Positions 61,131 through 64,000 of a stretch of DNA of 64,000 bases are shown here, piece by piece (within the stretch, counting starts at the first letter, position 1; every line of letters begins with the position of its first letter). The stretch comes from Acheta domesticus. Its lineage: Eukaryota > Arthropoda > Insecta > Orthoptera > Gryllidae. The notes under the pieces were generated by a model. The model was not told where the DNA came from, searched no databases, and saw only the letters and a list, made by a program, of their open reading frames with translations. The stretch covers positions 122,680,786 through 122,744,785 of the forward strand of contig JAHLJT010009436.1 in NCBI GenBank assembly GCA_031308135.1, given 5' to 3'. The translations under genes and the position numbers were made by a program.

Positions 61131-61354
61131 AACTCCTATTTTCCCCATTTCTTTTCTACATTTTAATTATTGACTCACCGTACCAATTATCTGTTTCTAT
61201 CAACTGATTCACTCTTTCACTCTCTTTTACTTACTCTTCTAGGATTACTTCTCGTTTTCTAAATATCTTCCTCATTTTGTCATCCCTCTACATTATTCAG
61301 TGTTTATAACTCTTACATTCGCCCTCTGCCCATCTGTCTTTCGGTATGTTGGTC

Positions 61355-61806
61355 CGTTCGTACGTCTGTCCGTTCGTTTATCCGTCCGTTTGACCGTCCG
61401 TCCGTCTGTCCGTCCGTCCGTCCGTCCGTCTGTCTGTCCGTCTGTCCGTTCGTCTATCTGTCCCTCCGTCCGTGCGGCTTTCAATCCGCCCGCTCGTCTG
61501 TCCGTCCCTCTGTTCGTCCGTCGGTCCGTCTGTCCATCGGACCGTCCGTCTGTCTGTCTGTCCGTCCGTCTGTCTGTCTGTCCGTCTGTCCCTTTGTCTG
61601 TCCGTCCGTTCGTTTGTCCGTCCGTCTCTCTGTCTGTCCGTCTTTGCGTTCGTCTGTCCGTCCGTCTGTCCGCCCACCTGTCCGCCCACCTGTCCGTCCG
61701 CCCGTCTGTCCGCCCGCTCGCCAGTCTGTCCGCCCGCCAGTCCGCCCGCCCGCCAGTCCGCCCGCCCGTCAGTCTGCCCGCCTGTCTGTCCGCCCGCCCG
61801 CTCGCT
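61355..61806. repeat. Degenerate GTCC/GTCT/GCCC minisatellite
   Basis: About 450 bp of diverged tetranucleotide repeats, shifting from GTCCGTCT on the left to CCGCCCGCC on the right. The right flank (CTAGGGTTGTTCACAGACG, then ACGGACGGACATTTT) matches the N-family seed region, suggesting the same origin as the one at 57811. Confidence 0.9.
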
Positions 61807-61846
61807 AGGGTTGTTCACAGACGTTCAAACGGACGGACATTTTCTG

Positions 61847-62065
61847 TCTATGGTCCGATTAAAATACGTTGATGATTGACAGTTGAACTTCTGAAGCTGT
61901 AGCTTCTTACAATAGGAGTGTATGATTTGGTTACTTTAATAAGTATTTCAAGTGTTTATTTTCGTGTCCCAAAAACATGTTGTCATTGGTACGGAACCTG
62001 TCAACGTCGCTCCCTTCCATTCGCAACTGTCAATCATCAACTTCTTTCAATTGGACCATAGAAAT
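61847..62065. repeat. Inverted repeat pair of about 38 bp
   Basis: TCTATGGTCC and TTGATGATTGACAGTTG at 61847-61886 are mirrored by CAACTGTCAATCATCAA and GGACCATAGA at 62025-62065. It could fold into a hairpin with a 140-bp loop. Confidence 0.75.
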
Positions 62066-63305
62066 GGGTGATATTGCAGATCGCTTTGCAAAACAATACA
62101 CGCCAGAATGTCATATTATAATTGTTAATTTTTAATGCGCTGTCAGTATATTTATGCGATTGATAATATAAATACATACAAAGCGATCATTGCGGATGAG
62201 TTATTTTCCTGCCATCCAATGACAAGTTTATCGAAATACATTACAGAGACGCCGCGCGGGTTGCATAACTTGCATGCGGGACGTGTGTAAAACTAGATTC
62301 CATCAACTGTTAACATAAAATTATTGTAGGAAGATTAAACCATGTGCAACTTTGTAGGTTCGGAAATCATTTCCTGAGTAATTATATAATTTTCTTTTCA
62401 CAAATTACCCTGTAATATCTTTTCTTGTATTCCAGCATTATAAAATACCTTTTCTGTTGCAAAAGATCGTTCATAATCGGGCGTTTTACGGCACAAATAA
62501 TGACGTATTACAATTTACGGCACGAATGATTGCGTCTTCACACATTCAGCCAATCGCAGCGAAAGAATCGGGGGGAGGTAAACGGAACAGCCGACCACCG
62601 TTTTCTCGCACGGATGACAAGTACCCAAGACATCAGAAGGAAATTGTTTTGCAAAATTAAGGTTGTTTCCCTTATAAATATACAATGCTGTCATACAAAA
62701 AAATAGAGTAAGCAACTCGTTTATAATGTTTCTTTATTGTATTCGTACAAAGTCGGATAAGGAGGGTTTTCGGCCTTAGTTTGCAATTCGACTCAGATTT
62801 TTCCTACATGTTTGGATGTAGAAAATATTATTTTCAAAATATGATGATAAAATATACACATGGTATGTACTTACGGCGAAAAAAACGTGTTTTTGTGTTT
62901 AAATTAAGAAAATAATATTTTTATGGCATTTATTTTATTTATTTTCTTCTGATATGAACATTGCCGGAATAAATGGTTAAAAAATTAATTGTAGATGTCT
63001 TTCTGTTCATAAATAGAGTAATAAATTGATTAAAATGTTTTTTCTGTAAAAATGTTAACCAAACATTTCCTTTTTTAAATAAAAATCCACCTCATTCATA
63101 AACTTTCAGGAGGAGTTTCACATAGTGCTACTTACGAAATGTAGATAATTTCATATGCTTTTGAGAGCTCTAACTGGCATATGTCTAGGATCTGATTTAC
63201 GACTTGGCGGGCCGATTTTGTAACCATGTTATTTTATGATTTCCGTGTCTTAATATATTTTAATATGTTCATAATATATGTAATATTGTCAAAATTGATA
63301 AAAAA
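62066..63305. other. AT-rich intergenic stretch
   Basis: I see no gene or recognisable element. Confidence 0.35.
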
Positions 63306-63307
63306 TC

Positions 63308-64000
63308 TAGTGGTGCTACAGAATGGCACAGACTTTACCGTATTCGTCTTCTATTTTCTTTTGTTTCTGCTGGCTATTCGGACTTGCCACAAACTCGTGC
63401 CAGCTGCCATCTATCGCCGCCCAAAGTACATTTTTTTGACATTTTATTAATTTTTCGTTTTCCTAATGGTAAAACGGAAATATTAATTTTAAAATATTAA
63501 AGAACAGTAACGCTTCGTCCTAAATGGCAATTTTCTTTGAAAAACATGGAGCCGTTTTAAAAAAATGACATTTAAGCGCTACTAAAACTGCGAAATTTGA
63601 AGCTCTTTTTCACAGAAAACTTTTCAGTTTTCGAAAAACTTCATTTGCAGTCATTTGAAGCATTTACACACACAAATACAATAGTGTTTAGAAATTGCTG
63701 GAAATGTGCATATATACGGTGTGAGAAATCTGTCAAAAAATTACATTTATGTAATTTTTTCAAAAACAAACAAAAAACCAATTGAACTTTACGACATATA
63801 TAAGAGTGCAATTAGCACTATCCGTTCCAAAAGCTTGAAGAAACAATTTGGAGCTATTGATGTAAAAATGACGTTTGAGCGTTTCTGAAAATGCGGAATT
63901 TTTAGCTAATTTTCACAGAAAACTGTTGAGTTCTCGAGAAACTTTACTTGACATTGTTTAAAGCACATGTACTCGTAAATATAATAATGCGAAGAAATCG
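63308..64000 (+). repeat. N-family repeat, 5' part, running off the window
   Basis: It starts CTAGTGGTGCTACAGAATGG at 63308 and proceeds through GCCAGCTGCCATCTATCGCC, TTTTTCGTTTTCCTAATGG, the TTCACAGAAAACTTTTCAG module, and the second TTCACAGAAAACTGTTGAG module before the window ends. Confidence 0.8.

Overview
The window is animal nuclear DNA, most likely from an insect with a large, AT-rich, repeat-filled genome. The evidence is spliced genes with short GT-AG introns, animal-type products (MPI, NKAP, small rhodanese proteins), and insect-style transposons (mariner, Tc1, P/THAP, hAT, pogo, Jockey, R2-like LINE). The species and order cannot be fixed from the sequence; a hemimetabolous insect is a guess. 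There is no bacterial-style operon, CRISPR array, or convincing tRNA or rRNA gene.

Host genes. (1) Mannose-6-phosphate isomerase, + strand, 7541-10159, six exons, 397 aa, all splice phases consistent and zinc and catalytic residues visible. (2) A single-domain rhodanese gene, - strand, 12528-13131, three coding exons, about 141 aa. (3) A paralogous rhodanese gene, + strand, 27215-28108, four exons, 177 aa, with a basic N-terminus like a mitochondrial presequence. (4) NKAP, - strand, 52948-54561, five exons, 391 aa, with an RS-rich N-terminus, a lysine tract and the conserved NKAP C-terminus. These are housekeeping genes (sugar-phosphate metabolism, sulfur transfer, RNA/transcription regulation) and show no sign of acting together.

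Mobile DNA makes up most of the rest. 0-6 kb: an inverted duplicate of a hAT+mariner composite, a Tc1 scrap, an R2-like LINE 3' end, and a 5'-truncated CR1/Jockey-type LINE. 6.5-7.4 kb: three palindromic MITEs directly upstream of MPI. 10.6-11.6 kb: hAT-type MITEs, one nested in another with an intact 8-bp target duplication. 16.9-25.2 kb: a deep nest consisting of a hAT-like element holding a P-superfamily (THAP) transposon with a perfect 8-bp duplication, itself broken by a non-coding repeat, followed by a hAT transposase pseudogene split by a mariner. 36-42 kb: a pogo-like MITE, a probable 1.2-kb solo LTR, and a 1.25-kb near-perfect palindrome. 43.4-46.6 kb: a decayed Jockey LINE on the - strand. 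48.7-51.7 kb: MITEs, a hAT-type element and a non-LTR reverse transcriptase fragment. 56.6-64 kb: copies of a long non-coding repeat (here called N-family) and three GTCC-type minisatellites.

The N-family is the least explained component. It is about 1.7-2 kb with no coding capacity, is built from repeated internal modules, occurs in at least seven long copies or pieces plus shorter fragments on both strands, and carries a GACGGACGGAC seed from which at least one minisatellite seems to have expanded.
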